From: Candidatus Gastranaerophilales bacterium
GTDB taxonomy: Bacteria; Cyanobacteriota; Vampirovibrionia; Gastranaerophilales; Gastranaerophilaceae
Direction of reading: 5' to 3'
Length of the DNA: 64,000 bases
Assembly: GCA_944324225.1 (NCBI GenBank)
Contig: CALUVL010000002.1
Coordinates: forward strand, 143,074-207,073
Shown here: positions 24,880-34,700 of the stretch, piece by piece
Numbering within the stretch: position 1 is the stretch's first letter
How the letters are laid out: each line of letters starts with the position of its first letter
The notes under the pieces: model-generated
What the model was told of the DNA's origin: nothing
Seen by the model: only the letters and a program-made list of their open reading frames with translations
Databases searched by the model: none
Position numbers and translations under genes: made by a program

Positions 24880-25425
24880 ATGAACGTTTTAAATCCAGAA
24901 GATTCATTGTTACTTATTATTGACGTGCAGGAGCGGCTTGTGAATGCACTTGATAAGAACATAATAGTAAAAAGGGTGTCAAACCTTGTGAAGTCCGCAG
25001 CACTATTGTCCATACCTGTTGTTGTAACCGAACAATATCCTAAAGGTTTGGGGGCAACTGTTGGCGAAGTGGCAGCGGAGTTGCCTGAAAATACTCCTGT
25101 TTTTGAAAAAGTTTCTTTCAATGCTTTGGAAACTGAAGGTGTATTTGAAAAAATTAAGTCTTACGGCAAAAGGCAGATTGTTATTTGCGGGATTGAAACC
25201 CATATATGTGTTCACCAGACAGCGGCAGCACTTTTGCGTGAAGGCTACGAAGTTTATGTGGTAAAAGATGCGTGTGCAAGCCGTAATAAATATGAATTCA
25301 AACAGGGTATAGAACTTATGGAACAAAACGGTGCAAAAGTCAGCTGTGTCGAAATAGTTCTTTTTGAGTGGCTAAAAACTGCCAAAAATCCTCATTTTAA
25401 AGAAATTCAGGCTTTGATTAAATAA
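24880..25425 (+). CDS. Isochorismatase-family cysteine hydrolase
   Basis: The 181 residues form the isochorismatase/nicotinamidase fold. The catalytic Asp lies in LLIIDVQERL and the Lys in VFEKVSFNA. The nucleophile Cys is in GIETHICVHQTA, where GIETH.CV is diagnostic. The metal ligands of true nicotinamidases (D.H...H) are not evident, so the substrate is unknown; members of this branch are often annotated YcaC-like or simply hydrolase. AAGGAGAG precedes the ATG. It is the last gene of the tkt-ftsEX operon and is followed by a terminator. Confidence 0.88.
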   Translation: MNVLNPEDSLLLIIDVQERLVNALDKNIIVKRVSNLVKSAALLSIPVVVTEQYPKGLGATVGEVAAELPENTPVFEKVSFNALETEGVFEKIKSYGKRQIVICGIETHICVHQTAAALLREGYEVYVVKDACASRNKYEFKQGIELMEQNGAKVSCVEIVLFEWLKTAKNPHFKEIQALIK

Positions 25426-25444
25426 GTTTAAAAATTACGAATCA

Positions 25445-25479
25445 GGGCTTGGGTTTTATATTGCTTAAGCCTTTTTTTG
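25445..25479 (+). terminator. Terminator of the tkt-ftsEX operon
   Basis: AGGGCTT (25445-25451) pairs with AAGCCTT (25468-25474, one G-T), followed by a T run to 25479. Confidence 0.7.
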
Positions 25480-25505
25480 GTGCAGATTGAGAAAAAGAAA
25501 ACAGT

Positions 25506-26399
25506 TTAAACCGATTGAATATCGAGCGTGATTTGATTTTTTAATTCATCCAGCGAATCGAATTTTTTTTCCGGTCTAATCATTTTCAAAAATTTAACTT
25601 CGATATTATGCCCGTATATATCTCCTGCGAAATCAAGGATATGAGTTTCAAGCGTCGTACGGTTTGAATTGGAAACAGTCGGGCGGACTCCGAAATTCGT
25701 AATCCCTTTAAAAATCTTGTCTTGAATTTTTACCAGTACTGAATAAACTCCGAAAGGAAGTTCAATAAGTTCTTGCGGATAAATGAGATTTGCGGTCGGA
25801 AAACCGATTGTTCTACCTATTTGTTGGCCTTTTGCTACTTTTCCGCTTATTGTAAAGCTGTAACCAAGCATTGTATTCGCTTCTTCTATATTGCCTGATG
25901 AGAGAAACTCTCTTATTGCAGTACTGCTGATTATTAGAGAATTTTCTTTTTGAGGAGGAATTTCAAAATATTCATAGTCGAATTTTTTAGAATATTTTTC
26001 CAAAAATTTAACATTTCCAGATTTTTTATATCCGAAATTATGGTTCCAGCCGGTAGTAATTGCTCTTGGTTTGAAATATTTTACAATAACATCTCTCAGG
26101 TAATCTTCAGCTGTAAGGCCTGATATGCTTTCAAAATCAAGTTCTATTAAATAATCAACCCCGAGATTTGCAAGGTGCTTTGCCCGGTCATCCCTTGTAA
26201 GTATGTATTTAGGGGTAACTCTGTAAAAATAGCAGCAAGGATGATCAGCAAATGTGATAACAGCTGAGTTTAGTCCGTTTTCATGCGCATAGTTTACGGC
26301 ATTATTGATTACAGCCTGATGTCCCCTGTGCACACCATCAAAAAAGCCGAGTGCAAGTGACAAATCAGGTATATAAGTTAAATCTTTCAGTATTTGCAT
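25506..26399 (-). CDS. ribF: Bifunctional riboflavin kinase/FAD synthetase
   Basis: RibF makes FMN then FAD. The N-terminal adenylyltransferase domain has LGFFDGVHRGHQ (the GxFDGxHxGH nucleotide loop), VITFADHP and ISSTAIREFLSSG. The C-terminal kinase domain has GRTIGFPTANL (the PTAN motif), FGVYSV and NFGVRPTV plus ETHILDF with the catalytic Glu. At 297 residues it is normal. No Shine-Dalgarno precedes the ATG. A perfect TATAAT ends six bases upstream, so translation is probably from a leaderless mRNA. Confidence 0.96.
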   Translation of the reverse strand: MQILKDLTYIPDLSLALGFFDGVHRGHQAVINNAVNYAHENGLNSAVITFADHPCCYFYRVTPKYILTRDDRAKHLANLGVDYLIELDFESISGLTAEDYLRDVIVKYFKPRAITTGWNHNFGYKKSGNVKFLEKYSKKFDYEYFEIPPQKENSLIISSTAIREFLSSGNIEEANTMLGYSFTISGKVAKGQQIGRTIGFPTANLIYPQELIELPFGVYSVLVKIQDKIFKGITNFGVRPTVSNSNRTTLETHILDFAGDIYGHNIEVKFLKMIRPEKKFDSLDELKNQITLDIQSV

Positions 26400-26405
26400 A
26401 AAATA

Positions 26406-26411
26406 ATTATA
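26406..26411 (-). promoter_or_regulatory. -10 element for a leaderless ribF mRNA
   Basis: Minus-strand TATAAT, then TATTTT, then the ribF ATG at 26399. The -35 region is weak (TTGATT at 19 bases). Confidence 0.6.
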
Positions 26412-26419
26412 TTACAAAT

Positions 26420-27529
26420 TTAGAAATTAAAATCAACATTGTGGGCTTTTTTCTTTTTAATCAGATAAGCAGCAACAATAGCTGTAATAGGTACACAGGC
26501 AAGGATTGCAATGCTGCCCGTGATTGCGGACAAAATCTCTGTTGAAACCTGATTTAAGTTAAAGAATTTCTGCATATCTATGTTGCTTCCTAAAAGCAGG
26601 AGCGGAAGCGCACTTCCCATATAGACAAGGATAAGAGTATTTGACATTGTGCCGATAATATCCCGCCCGACATTCATGCCTGATTTAAAAAGATCAATTA
26701 CTCCTAATGCCTCATCAGTCTGGTGAATTTCGTTAATTGTGCTTGCAATAGAAACAGAAGTATCCATAAGAGCACCGAGAGCCGCAATTATCATTGAAGC
26801 AGAGAGAATCCCCGTAAAACTTAAATCAGGTCTTGCGCCGTACAAGAAAACGGTTTCTTCACCTGCAAAGCCAGTTAAATGTGCCATATAAATTGCAAGC
26901 ATTGAAAGCCCACCTGCAAAAACAAGACTAAACATTGTCCCTATTATGGCAGAGGTACTTTTTGCATTGAAGCCTCCAACCAGATAAATCGTTATGACAG
27001 TACTTAACGCCCCGACGAGAATTGCTGATACAACAGGACTTATGCCATTTAAAATTAAAGGAAGCATGACAAGAAGAATCAATGCAACTGTTGAAATGAT
27101 TGATATAAGGCTGAATACCCCTTTTTTCTTTCCTATAAGAACAAGACATACGCAGAAAATCAGCCCGAAAAACATCATTGAAGTATCTCTTTTCAGGTCT
27201 GCAATAAAGAAATTCATTCCTCCTGTCGGATCTTCTTCAAGGTGGAGAACAACTTTGTCGCCTTTTTTAAGCTGAATGTCATAAGCTGGGTTTTCAGTCA
27301 AAATATTTACAATTTCCCGTTCTTCGCCTTTGTACTCACCTGAGAGAATTTTAACTTTCACAATCTGCTGTGTGCCCTGCTGGTTGGGGTTGTCATCACT
27401 GTAAATATTTTCAACAGACATAACAGCACCGGTTTCGGACGGCAGAATGCTTTCTTCGTTCTGCGCAAACGCCGGTCTTGCAAAAATTGTTATTATTAAA
27501 ACAAAAAGAACTAAAATTTTTTTCATCAC
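26420..27529 (-). CDS. YibE/F-family membrane protein
   Basis: The 369 residues begin with a signal peptide (KKILVLFVLIITIFARPAFA). A soluble extracytoplasmic domain of about 80 residues follows (VKILSGEYKGEEREIVN ... GDKVVLHLEED). Seven or eight membrane segments come next with LIFCVCLVLIGKKKG, GALMDTSVSIASTINEIH and GRDIIGTMSNTLILVYMGSALPL. The last two are hallmark sequences of the YibE/F family (uncharacterised, common in Firmicutes and related groups). Function unknown; a transport role is plausible. AAGGGGATT precedes the ATG. Downstream is ribF, apparently with its own promoter. Confidence 0.85.
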   Translation of the reverse strand: MMKKILVLFVLIITIFARPAFAQNEESILPSETGAVMSVENIYSDDNPNQQGTQQIVKVKILSGEYKGEEREIVNILTENPAYDIQLKKGDKVVLHLEEDPTGGMNFFIADLKRDTSMMFFGLIFCVCLVLIGKKKGVFSLISIISTVALILLVMLPLILNGISPVVSAILVGALSTVITIYLVGGFNAKSTSAIIGTMFSLVFAGGLSMLAIYMAHLTGFAGEETVFLYGARPDLSFTGILSASMIIAALGALMDTSVSIASTINEIHQTDEALGVIDLFKSGMNVGRDIIGTMSNTLILVYMGSALPLLLLGSNIDMQKFFNLNQVSTEILSAITGSIAILACVPITAIVAAYLIKKKKAHNVDFNF

Positions 27530-27559
27530 TAATCCCCTTTTGACTGCAATTTTACCATG

Positions 27560-28240
27560 AAAACATTTTCAGTGAAGAGTGAAGAGGGTTGAACAGTTGA
27601 AAAGTTGAAAAGTTGAAAGGGTGAAAGGTTCGTTACGTAAAATAAATTCCCTCTCCCTTGAGGGGAGAGGGAAGAAATTGTTAGTGAGCATTAGCGAACT
27701 TACAATTTCGGGTGTGGGTGATTTGTAAGTCAGGTTCTAACAAAGTGAGGTGTGAAGAGGGTTGAAATGGTGAATGGTTGAAAAGTTGAGTGGTTAGTTT
27801 CAGAAAAATGCGATAAGAAATCGCCCCGTTTTGTCTTACACTGTCATTCTGAACTTATTTCAGAATCCCGTTGAGATACTGAGACTATCTTGGATTATTC
27901 GGGGTGCGGGCGGAGTAACGTCCGACCCGCACCTTACGGGTTCCGCTTTGCTTCACCCTACCGAAAATCCGCAAACTCAGGATGACAAAATGGGGCGAAA
28001 GTGAAGAGTGAAGATAGTTGAAAAGTTGAAAGGTTGAAAGGTTTGTTAAGTAAAATATTTTCCCTCTCCCCTTGTGGGATGCTAGTTCGAACCGGCGAGG
28101 AACGAGCCGAGTGAGACTGTATGCCGAATGGCTGAGGGTCAGGGTGAGGGGGCGGACTGAAAGTGAGAAGTGAAGCGTGAAGCGTGAGGAGAGTGAACAG
28201 TCCTTCACGCAAAAAAATTCCCTTCCCTTGAAAAGCATAA
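27560..28240. repeat. Block of dispersed intergenic repeats
   Basis: No gene is supported here. The interval holds tandem GTTGAAAA-type units at 27587-27625 and again at 28017-28045, each leading into a CCCTCTCCC module (27650-27672 and 28063-28078). The first of these folds as CCCTCTCCCTTGAGGGGAGAGGG. There are also a GTCATTCTGAA/TTCAGAATC hairpin at about 27843-27868 and a CTCAGGATGAC end near 27977. Translations of such modules give the well-known nonsense strings LTLTLSH and PHPDPQP, which supports non-coding dispersed repeats. Confidence 0.8.
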
Positions 28241-28281
28241 AAAATCATGCTAAAATAAAAGAGTAACGAACGTGAAAAAGA

Positions 28282-28345
28282 AAAGGAGATAAGAGTATGA
28301 AAAGCCGTACTATGATTGAATTTACGGGGGGGGGGGGCAACCTAT
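28282..28345 (+). promoter_or_regulatory. Ribosome binding site, ATG and G12 tract out of frame with the pseudopilin
   Basis: AAAGGAG is followed by ATG 28297, which reads MKSRTMIEFTGGGGNL and stops at 28345. A run of twelve G (28326-28337) lies in that short frame. With eleven or fourteen G the same ATG would read straight into the pseudopilin frame. This is either a phase-variation switch in the off state or a sequencing error in the homopolymer. Confidence 0.7.
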
Positions 28346-29353
28346 AATCAGGCTCCTTCAAGCGTTTTAGCCGAAAGTAATGGAATTACGCGTCATCCTG
28401 AGCCGAAGGCGAAGGATCCTATTAAAAAGCAAGTAGATTCTTCAGTCGCTTCGCTCCTTCAGAATGACGCGCAGGGCGCGAGTGGATTCCTCGGGCTTTG
28501 CCTTCAGAATGACAAGGCAGCACAAGGAGATTATTCGGGCATTCGCCCTCAGAATGACATAAAAAAGGACGTCATCCTGAGCCAAAGGCGAAGGATCCAC
28601 TTAAAACACAATTGGATTTTTCACTCAGTTCAGAATGACAGGAAAAAATCCAAACATGCCGCCTTCACAATGGCGGAAGTCCTGATTACCATCGGAATAA
28701 TCGGAATTGTTGCAGCTATGACACTTCCGGGCGTAATTGAAGGGTACCAGAAAGCCGAAACCATAAACCGGTTAAAGAAAGCCTATTCCGTTATGGCGCA
28801 GGCAATAGAGCTTTCTGAAGTTCACAATGAAAGCGTTAAATACTGGAATTTCAACCAATCCTACGCGGACTTTTTCAACCAGTACTTAAAACCTCATTTT
28901 GCAAAAATAAATGAAACAACATACGGCAAAATTTCGGATAAAGTGCAATACACACGCCCGAACGGGAGTGTTGAGAATAATTTTACTCTATTTTATTCAA
29001 ATGCTTTAGTTGTAAGCACGGTCGACGGAATGACATTTTATATTACAGGTGGCAGTACAGCAATGACAGGAAAGGCTTTTGGCATTGTGCTTGATCTGAA
29101 CGGCTACAAGAAGCCAAACAGGTTTGGTCGGGATGTGTTTATGTTTTCAATATCTCAGGAATACGGACTTGTGCCTTACGGATATAAAGGCACCTGCGAT
29201 ATGGGAAACGCTTATGACACATTTGACCGTGAGTATCTAAAGTCAGCGTGGCGCTACGGCTGCAGCAAACAAGCAGGTGAAACCAACGGCGCATTCTGCT
29301 CTGCTCTCATAATGACCGACGGCTGGGAAATCCGCGACGACTACCCGTGGTAA
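28316..29353 (+). CDS. Pseudopilin-like protein with repeat-derived N-terminal extension
   Basis: The core starts at the class III cleavage-type motif A|FTMAEVLITIGIIG (Phe117 in this frame), then a hydrophobic helix ending AAMTLP and a 230-residue globular domain with KAFGIVLDLNGYKKPNRFGRDVF. This is the type II secretion/type IV pilin-like family abundant in this lineage. The 116 residues upstream are translated from dispersed repeats (RHPEPKAKDP, VILSQRRRI, LQNDAQ), not a normal leader. In this frame the only upstream start is a TTG at 28316 without its own ribosome site. The good ATG at 28297 is in another frame across the G12 tract. Real expression is uncertain. Confidence 0.65.
   Translation: MNLRGGGATYNQAPSSVLAESNGITRHPEPKAKDPIKKQVDSSVASLLQNDAQGASGFLGLCLQNDKAAQGDYSGIRPQNDIKKDVILSQRRRIHLKHNWIFHSVQNDRKKSKHAAFTMAEVLITIGIIGIVAAMTLPGVIEGYQKAETINRLKKAYSVMAQAIELSEVHNESVKYWNFNQSYADFFNQYLKPHFAKINETTYGKISDKVQYTRPNGSVENNFTLFYSNALVVSTVDGMTFYITGGSTAMTGKAFGIVLDLNGYKKPNRFGRDVFMFSISQEYGLVPYGYKGTCDMGNAYDTFDREYLKSAWRYGCSKQAGETNGAFCSALIMTDGWEIRDDYPW
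28392..28645. repeat. Dispersed repeats inside the pseudopilin 5' region
   Basis: At least three copies of a CGTCATCCTGAGC.GAAGGCGAAGGATC-type element and its inverse (CTTCAGAATGAC) occur at about 28392-28420, 28441-28467, 28500-28520, 28548-28560 and 28571-28597, ending CAGAATGAC at 28639. They are higher in GC than the surroundings. The same GTCATYCTGA ends occur in the upstream intergenic block, so the elements probably inserted between the start codon and the pilin core. Confidence 0.75.
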
Positions 29354-29354
29354 A

Positions 29355-30473
29355 TTAATTCCACAAACTTTTCTGGTCGTTTATGTCCCTGTCCGTAATC
29401 CCGAGGTGCCTGTAAGCGGCAGGAGAAACTTTCCTTCCCCGTGGTGTTCTCTGTAAAAGTCCTGCCTGCAACAGATAAGGTTCACATACATCTTCTATAG
29501 TGCGGACATCTTCTCCGATTGCGGCGGCTATTGTTTCCACGCCGACCGGGCCGCCGTCGTATTTTTCAATGATGAGTTTTAGAAGGCTTCTGTCTGTGTT
29601 GTCCAGTCCGAAGGCATCAATCTTTAAGATGTCCAGAGAGTCATTTGCAACGTCTTCCGTAATTTTTCCGTCATGTTTTACAAGCGCAAAGTCACTTACA
29701 CGTTTTACAAGCCTGTTTGCAATTCTCGGCGTTCCTCTTGAGCGTTTTGCGATTGCGTGCGCGCCTTCTTCTGTAATTTCTATATTCAAAATCCCTGCTG
29801 TTCTTGTAATAACTTTTGCAAGTTCATCTTCCGTATAAAATTCAAGCCTGTGTATAATTCCGAATCTGTCGCGCAGCGGGCCTGAAAGCTCGCCGGCTTT
29901 TGTAGTCGCGCCGATTAGTGTGAATTTAGGGAGCGGAACCCGTAGTGTTTTGACTGTCTGGCTTTTTCCGGTTGTCATATCAAGGAAAAAGTCTTCCATT
30001 GCCGGATAAAGTATTTCCTCCGCAACTTTGTTCAGCCGGTGAATTTCGTCTATAAACAAAATTTCTCCGCCTTTAAGCGACATCAAAATTCCGATTATAT
30101 CTCTGGGTCTTTCAAGAGCAGGAGCAGAGGTTATTTTTATCGCAACCCCCATCTGTTCGGCGATTACACCGGCAAGGGTTGTTTTGCCAAGTCCCGGCGG
30201 GCCGTAAAATAAAAGGTGATCAAGAGGTTGTTCGCGTTTTTTTGCCGCCTCTATTGAAATTTTTAAAGTTTCCTTGAGTGCGCTTTGTCCTATGTATGTG
30301 TCAAATGATTTCGGGCGGATTGAGTTTTCAAAATTCTTGTCCGCATCAATGCTTTCCGCTTTAATTATCGGATTTTTATGATGCGTTTTTGCATCTGTTT
30401 TGATTTTGTTGTCGTCAGATATTATGCTCATTAATTCGTTTCTGTAATATAATTGTCCATTTATTAATTTCAT
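29355..30473 (-). CDS. ruvB: Holliday junction branch migration ATPase RuvB
   Basis: RuvB is the hexameric motor of RuvAB. Motifs are FDTYIGQ, Walker [10 protein letters not shown], Walker [11 protein letters not shown], sensor IGATTKAG, the arginine finger region GPLRDRFG, and the C-terminal winged helix with [12 protein letters not shown] and LLQRTPRGR. The 372 residues include about 30 N-terminal residues beyond the typical start, rich in Lys/Asp; the true start might be an internal Met. The stop lies 1 base from the convergent pseudopilin stop. No Shine-Dalgarno is seen. TTTTAT ends six bases before ATG 30473, a weaker version of the leaderless arrangement. Confidence 0.96.
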   Translation of the reverse strand: MKLINGQLYYRNELMSIISDDNKIKTDAKTHHKNPIIKAESIDADKNFENSIRPKSFDTYIGQSALKETLKISIEAAKKREQPLDHLLFYGPPGLGKTTLAGVIAEQMGVAIKITSAPALERPRDIIGILMSLKGGEILFIDEIHRLNKVAEEILYPAMEDFFLDMTTGKSQTVKTLRVPLPKFTLIGATTKAGELSGPLRDRFGIIHRLEFYTEDELAKVITRTAGILNIEITEEGAHAIAKRSRGTPRIANRLVKRVSDFALVKHDGKITEDVANDSLDILKIDAFGLDNTDRSLLKLIIEKYDGGPVGVETIAAAIGEDVRTIEDVCEPYLLQAGLLQRTPRGRKVSPAAYRHLGITDRDINDQKSLWN

Positions 30474-30521
30474 GATAGCATAAAATTAACTGTATGATAG
30501 AAATGTTAAGAAGGAGTAGTT

Positions 30522-31691
30522 ATGAAAGTTTCAGAACGTTTGGAAAAAATTCCTCCATATTTATTTGCGGAAATAGACAGAAAAATTGCAGAAGCAAAGG
30601 CCAAAGGCTGTGATGTAATAAGCTTAGGCATAGGTGATCCTGATACCCCGACTTTAGCGCCTGTTGTAGAAGAAATGCATAAAGCAATTGACAATCCGAA
30701 AAATCATGATTACCCTCCTTACAACGGCACGGAGCAGTTTAGAAAATCTGCGTGCGACTGGATGAAAAGAAGATTCGGGGTTGACTTGAATCCTGATACT
30801 GAAATGCTTGCAAATATCGGTTCAAAAGAAGCTATTGCACATGTGTTTCTGGCATTTGTAGATAAAGGCGACTACACTCTTGTTCCTGATCCCGGGTATC
30901 CTGTTTATCATAATGCAACGATTTTCGCCGGCGGAACGCCTTATGAAATGCCTTTGTTGGAAGAAAACGGCTATCTTCCGGATTTTGACAAAATTCCTGA
31001 AGATATTGCAAAAAAATCCAAATTAATGTTTCTGAATTATCCGAACAACCCGACCGGTGCTGTTGCAGATTTGGACTTTTTCAAAAAAGCAGTAGATTTT
31101 TGTAAAAAATATGATATTCTGCTTTGTTCTGATATGGCATATTCAGAGATGACTTTCGACGGATACAAAGCACCTTCCGTATTGCAGGTTGAAGGCGGAA
31201 AAGATGTTGCAATTGAATTTTATTCGCATTCAAAATCTTACAATATGACCGGATGGAGAGTCGGGTTTGTCTGCGGCAACGCTCAGGCAGTTAAGGCTTT
31301 AGGAACTATTAAAAATAATATAGACAGCGGCACTTTTAAGGCTATTCAACAGGCTGCCGCAAAAGCTTTCACTATAGATCAGTCTATGATTGATAATCTG
31401 AATAAGATGTATCAGGAACGTAGGGATGCTGCGGAAAACGGCTTCAGAGAACTCGGATGGGATATTAAACCTTCAAAAGCAACATTCTATCTCTGGCTTC
31501 CTGTTCCGAAAGGTATGACAAGCGAAAACTTTGCGACAGAGATGCTTGAAAAAGCAAATATCGTTGTACCGCCAGGAAACGGCTACGGAAAATGCGGTGA
31601 AGGATACTTCCGTGTGGCTTTGACCAAAGATGTTGATACAATAAAAAAATGTATTCAAAGAATGAAAGATGCGGGAATCAGATATAATTAA
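30522..31691 (+). CDS. dapL: LL-diaminopimelate aminotransferase
   Basis: This PLP enzyme converts tetrahydrodipicolinate directly to LL-diaminopimelate, the one-step lysine/peptidoglycan branch used by cyanobacteria, plants and Chlamydiae. The class I aminotransferase marks are IGDPDTPT, YPPYNGTEQFRKS, NIGSKEAIAHV, FLNYPNNPTGA, the PLP lysine in SHSKSYNMTGWRVGF, and FRVALT near the end. The 389 residues and the VPDPGYPVYHN segment fit DapL better than aspartate aminotransferase. AAGGAG lies upstream of the ATG. It is transcribed divergently from ruvB. Confidence 0.9.
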   Translation: MKVSERLEKIPPYLFAEIDRKIAEAKAKGCDVISLGIGDPDTPTLAPVVEEMHKAIDNPKNHDYPPYNGTEQFRKSACDWMKRRFGVDLNPDTEMLANIGSKEAIAHVFLAFVDKGDYTLVPDPGYPVYHNATIFAGGTPYEMPLLEENGYLPDFDKIPEDIAKKSKLMFLNYPNNPTGAVADLDFFKKAVDFCKKYDILLCSDMAYSEMTFDGYKAPSVLQVEGGKDVAIEFYSHSKSYNMTGWRVGFVCGNAQAVKALGTIKNNIDSGTFKAIQQAAAKAFTIDQSMIDNLNKMYQERRDAAENGFRELGWDIKPSKATFYLWLPVPKGMTSENFATEMLEKANIVVPPGNGYGKCGEGYFRVALTKDVDTIKKCIQRMKDAGIRYN

Positions 31692-31693
31692 TA

Positions 31694-31723
31694 TTGTGTT
31701 TAAAATAATGCTCATGGTATAAT
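31694..31723 (+). promoter_or_regulatory. Promoter for a leaderless mRNA of the zinc-ribbon gene
   Basis: TTGTGT (31694-31699), 18 bases, then TGG-TATAAT (31718-31723) and six bases to the ATG at 31730. There is no Shine-Dalgarno. Transcription would begin at or beside the start codon. Confidence 0.65.
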
Positions 31724-31729
31724 TTTGAT

Positions 31730-34700
31730 ATGGAATGTCCAAAATGTGGTTTAGAAATAGATGAAAAAACGACGGTCTGCCCGAATTGTAAAAAGGTGCT
31801 AAAAGTCGTATGCCCAATTTGTAAAACCATTAACAAAACAAATACCTGTAAAAAGTGTGGTTATGTTATTATTACCAAGTGCAATAAGTGTGGTAAAATT
31901 AATCAGACTGTAGATAAGAAGTGTAAAAAATGCGGCTTCTCTCTTGAACAAAGTGTAATTTTAAATGAATCTAATACAGATAATTTTGCACTTATGACAA
32001 TTGACTTTCCAAATGTAAATGAGTTGAGAAATCTGCTCGGGTCTGTTCAATTGCTGAATAAATTTAAAATTAAACTGGATAAAATTATTTTTGATGTCGC
32101 TAAATCAGCAGGAATAAGACGGCAAGTTTTGAATAATACTTATATTTTGCGTTTTGATAAAGATTATACCTTTAACAGCAGTGTTAATACCGCAATTTCA
32201 GCCGCAGTTACTCTGATTACGGAGATGACAAAGCTTAATTTTAAGCTTACAAACAAAAAAAATGCAACCGTCAGATGTAATATGTTTATCTTGCGCAGAA
32301 GCATTGATGACAATCCGTACGACATAAAATCAGGCTTTAATATAAGTATGGTTAAACAGAGTGAAAGTGTTAAAGAAAAAGCTCTGAATACGTCTCAAAT
32401 AATTGTTGACAATTATGTTAAAGAATCTCTAGGAAATGCTTATTCCTCAAGCCCGCTTAATTCGGTTATGCTTAAGGGTGAGATGGTTATGTTCCATGAG
32501 GTCGATATATCAAACCATATCAGAATTAACTATGAAGATCTGGAAGATAAGCCGGATGAAGAGCTGGAAGTGCCGAATTTCGTCCAAAATATGCTTGTTG
32601 AACAGGATAAACTTGACGGCGAAGCGTTGAGTAAACTGGAATCTCCGACGGATCCTGATGCCATTTATGATATTGCAACAATTCAATTTAATGAAATTCA
32701 ATGTGAATTTATAAGAACAGAAAATATTGATGTGTTCTATCATATGGTTAACAGACTTTCAGAGCATCCTTACGGTATTTGTGCAATTAAAACAGCACCT
32801 TTATATGTTCCGTATTCCTTAAAGATAATTTCTACCATAGAAGAATTAAATATTTATAAAAATATTATAAGTATAACCTGCTATGATGAGATGAAATATT
32901 CGCCGTATTCGTTCTTTAGAGAATTAGTTTCTGCGATTTTTGAATTTACTGTATCTCAAAAACTTTTTAGTTCAAATGATTTTTCTATGTTCAAATCTAT
33001 AGATCCGGAAGGATTAATAAAAGATTTGGTGACTCTGCAGGAACGTGGCATTGATGATACAAAGGCAAGACATTTAACTTATTATGATTTGTTCTTTACT
33101 TTAATGAATGCCATTCCTGAAACTTTAATTTTTATCGAAAATTTTGAAAAAATTGATGCAAGTTCTTACGAAGTTATGAAGTTCTTGTTTGAACAGTTTG
33201 AGAGATTGAAAGTCAGTTATTTAATTTCTTATGACAAGTCATTCTCTCTGCACAAGGACGTTTATTCTTTGATGTCAAAACCTTATTATACAGAAATAAC
33301 TCTGAAGCCAACCTCTTTCAAGAGAATGATAGAGGAAAATAAAGAATATTACCGGAAAATTATGGACAGCTTTTATTTTCACAGAATTGCAAAATATTCA
33401 TTCGGTAGTATTCTGTTTCTTGATATTGCGATTCAGTATCTTATAGAAAGCGGAGTTTATGAGGCTAATGATGACTGTATTGAACTTGTAAATCCAAAGA
33501 CCATTATCATCCCGTCAAGTTTGCGAAAATTAATGAAGCGCAGGCTTAATTTGCTTGAGGATGATCCTGATGCTGTTAAATTTCTTGCTACATGCGTTCT
33601 TATGGGTACCAGAGTTGATCAGGATACGATAAAAAGTTTAAAATATAACAATATAGATGAAATAATCAGTAAACTTTCAGATATGGGGTACATATATTTT
33701 TGGAATAATTGTATGTATTTCCCGAATTATACGCTTTTATTGGAAACTATTCTTGCAATTTTGAATAAAGACCTTCTGCATTCAGTTGCAAAAGATATGT
33801 TTGAAAAAGTCTTTGTTGATAATATGCCGTCACCAACAAAAGCTTATCTTTACAGACTTTTGGAAGATTATAAATCGGAATTTTTAGAATGGGAAAGTCT
33901 TGCAAAAATAAGTCTTTCGCTTGGCGATTATAATGCTTATGTGAATTGTGCCGGTAAAATTCTTGAACTTCTTGATAAAAATACTGATGAAGAAAAACAG
34001 GAAGAAATTGATAAATATAAATTGGATCTTTCAGAAAATATTGCCAATAATCTTTTGAATTATAATCCAGAAAAGAGCAGCGGAATTGCTGAAAATACGC
34101 TTTCACGTCTTGAAGATGCCGGTGAAAATGACAAAATTATAGAGTTGTGTAATAAAATGATTCAGGGGTATTTGAAAGATGGAAAATATACCCATGCATT
34201 GGAACTTACACACAAAATTCTTTCAAGACTGCCAAGTGCCTCAATAGATCCTTCTGCGTCGGATTTTAATAAGTATTTTTTCCAGATGTCGCTGGTTCAT
34301 ATTGAAATCTTGTTTAATGTAGGTGCTTTGGATGATTGTATTGATATCGGGCTTAAGGTTTTAAGCTTTATAAATCAATCAACAATGGAACTTTTGCGTC
34401 CTGAATTTTTCTCTAAAGAAGAATTTGAAGCAATTGTTGTTGATGCTGTCGGGTTTGTTGCTTTAGCCTGTGTATTGCAATTAAAAGGCAACGTAAAAGA
34501 ATTTCTTAAGATTGTGAAATCAGATCTGCCCCAAGTGCCGCCGTCGTATGATATCTTCACAGCCTTAGAAGCATTTTTGAAAGGTGAACAGACCGCATAT
34601 AGCCCTGTTATGGTATCAGACAGAGATAGATTTTCCGGTGTTTTATTCCATATTATGGAAGCTTTTCATAAATATTCAAATGATTGCAACGGGTTTGCGG

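Noticed and set aside
27885..28248. Minus-strand ORFs in the repeat block
   Set aside because: Their peptides (LTLTLSHS, PHPDPQPFG) are the usual translations of non-coding dispersed repeats.
27541..28300. CRISPR-like array in the repeat region
   Set aside because: The units are not regularly spaced and have no unique spacers of constant length; no cas genes are nearby.
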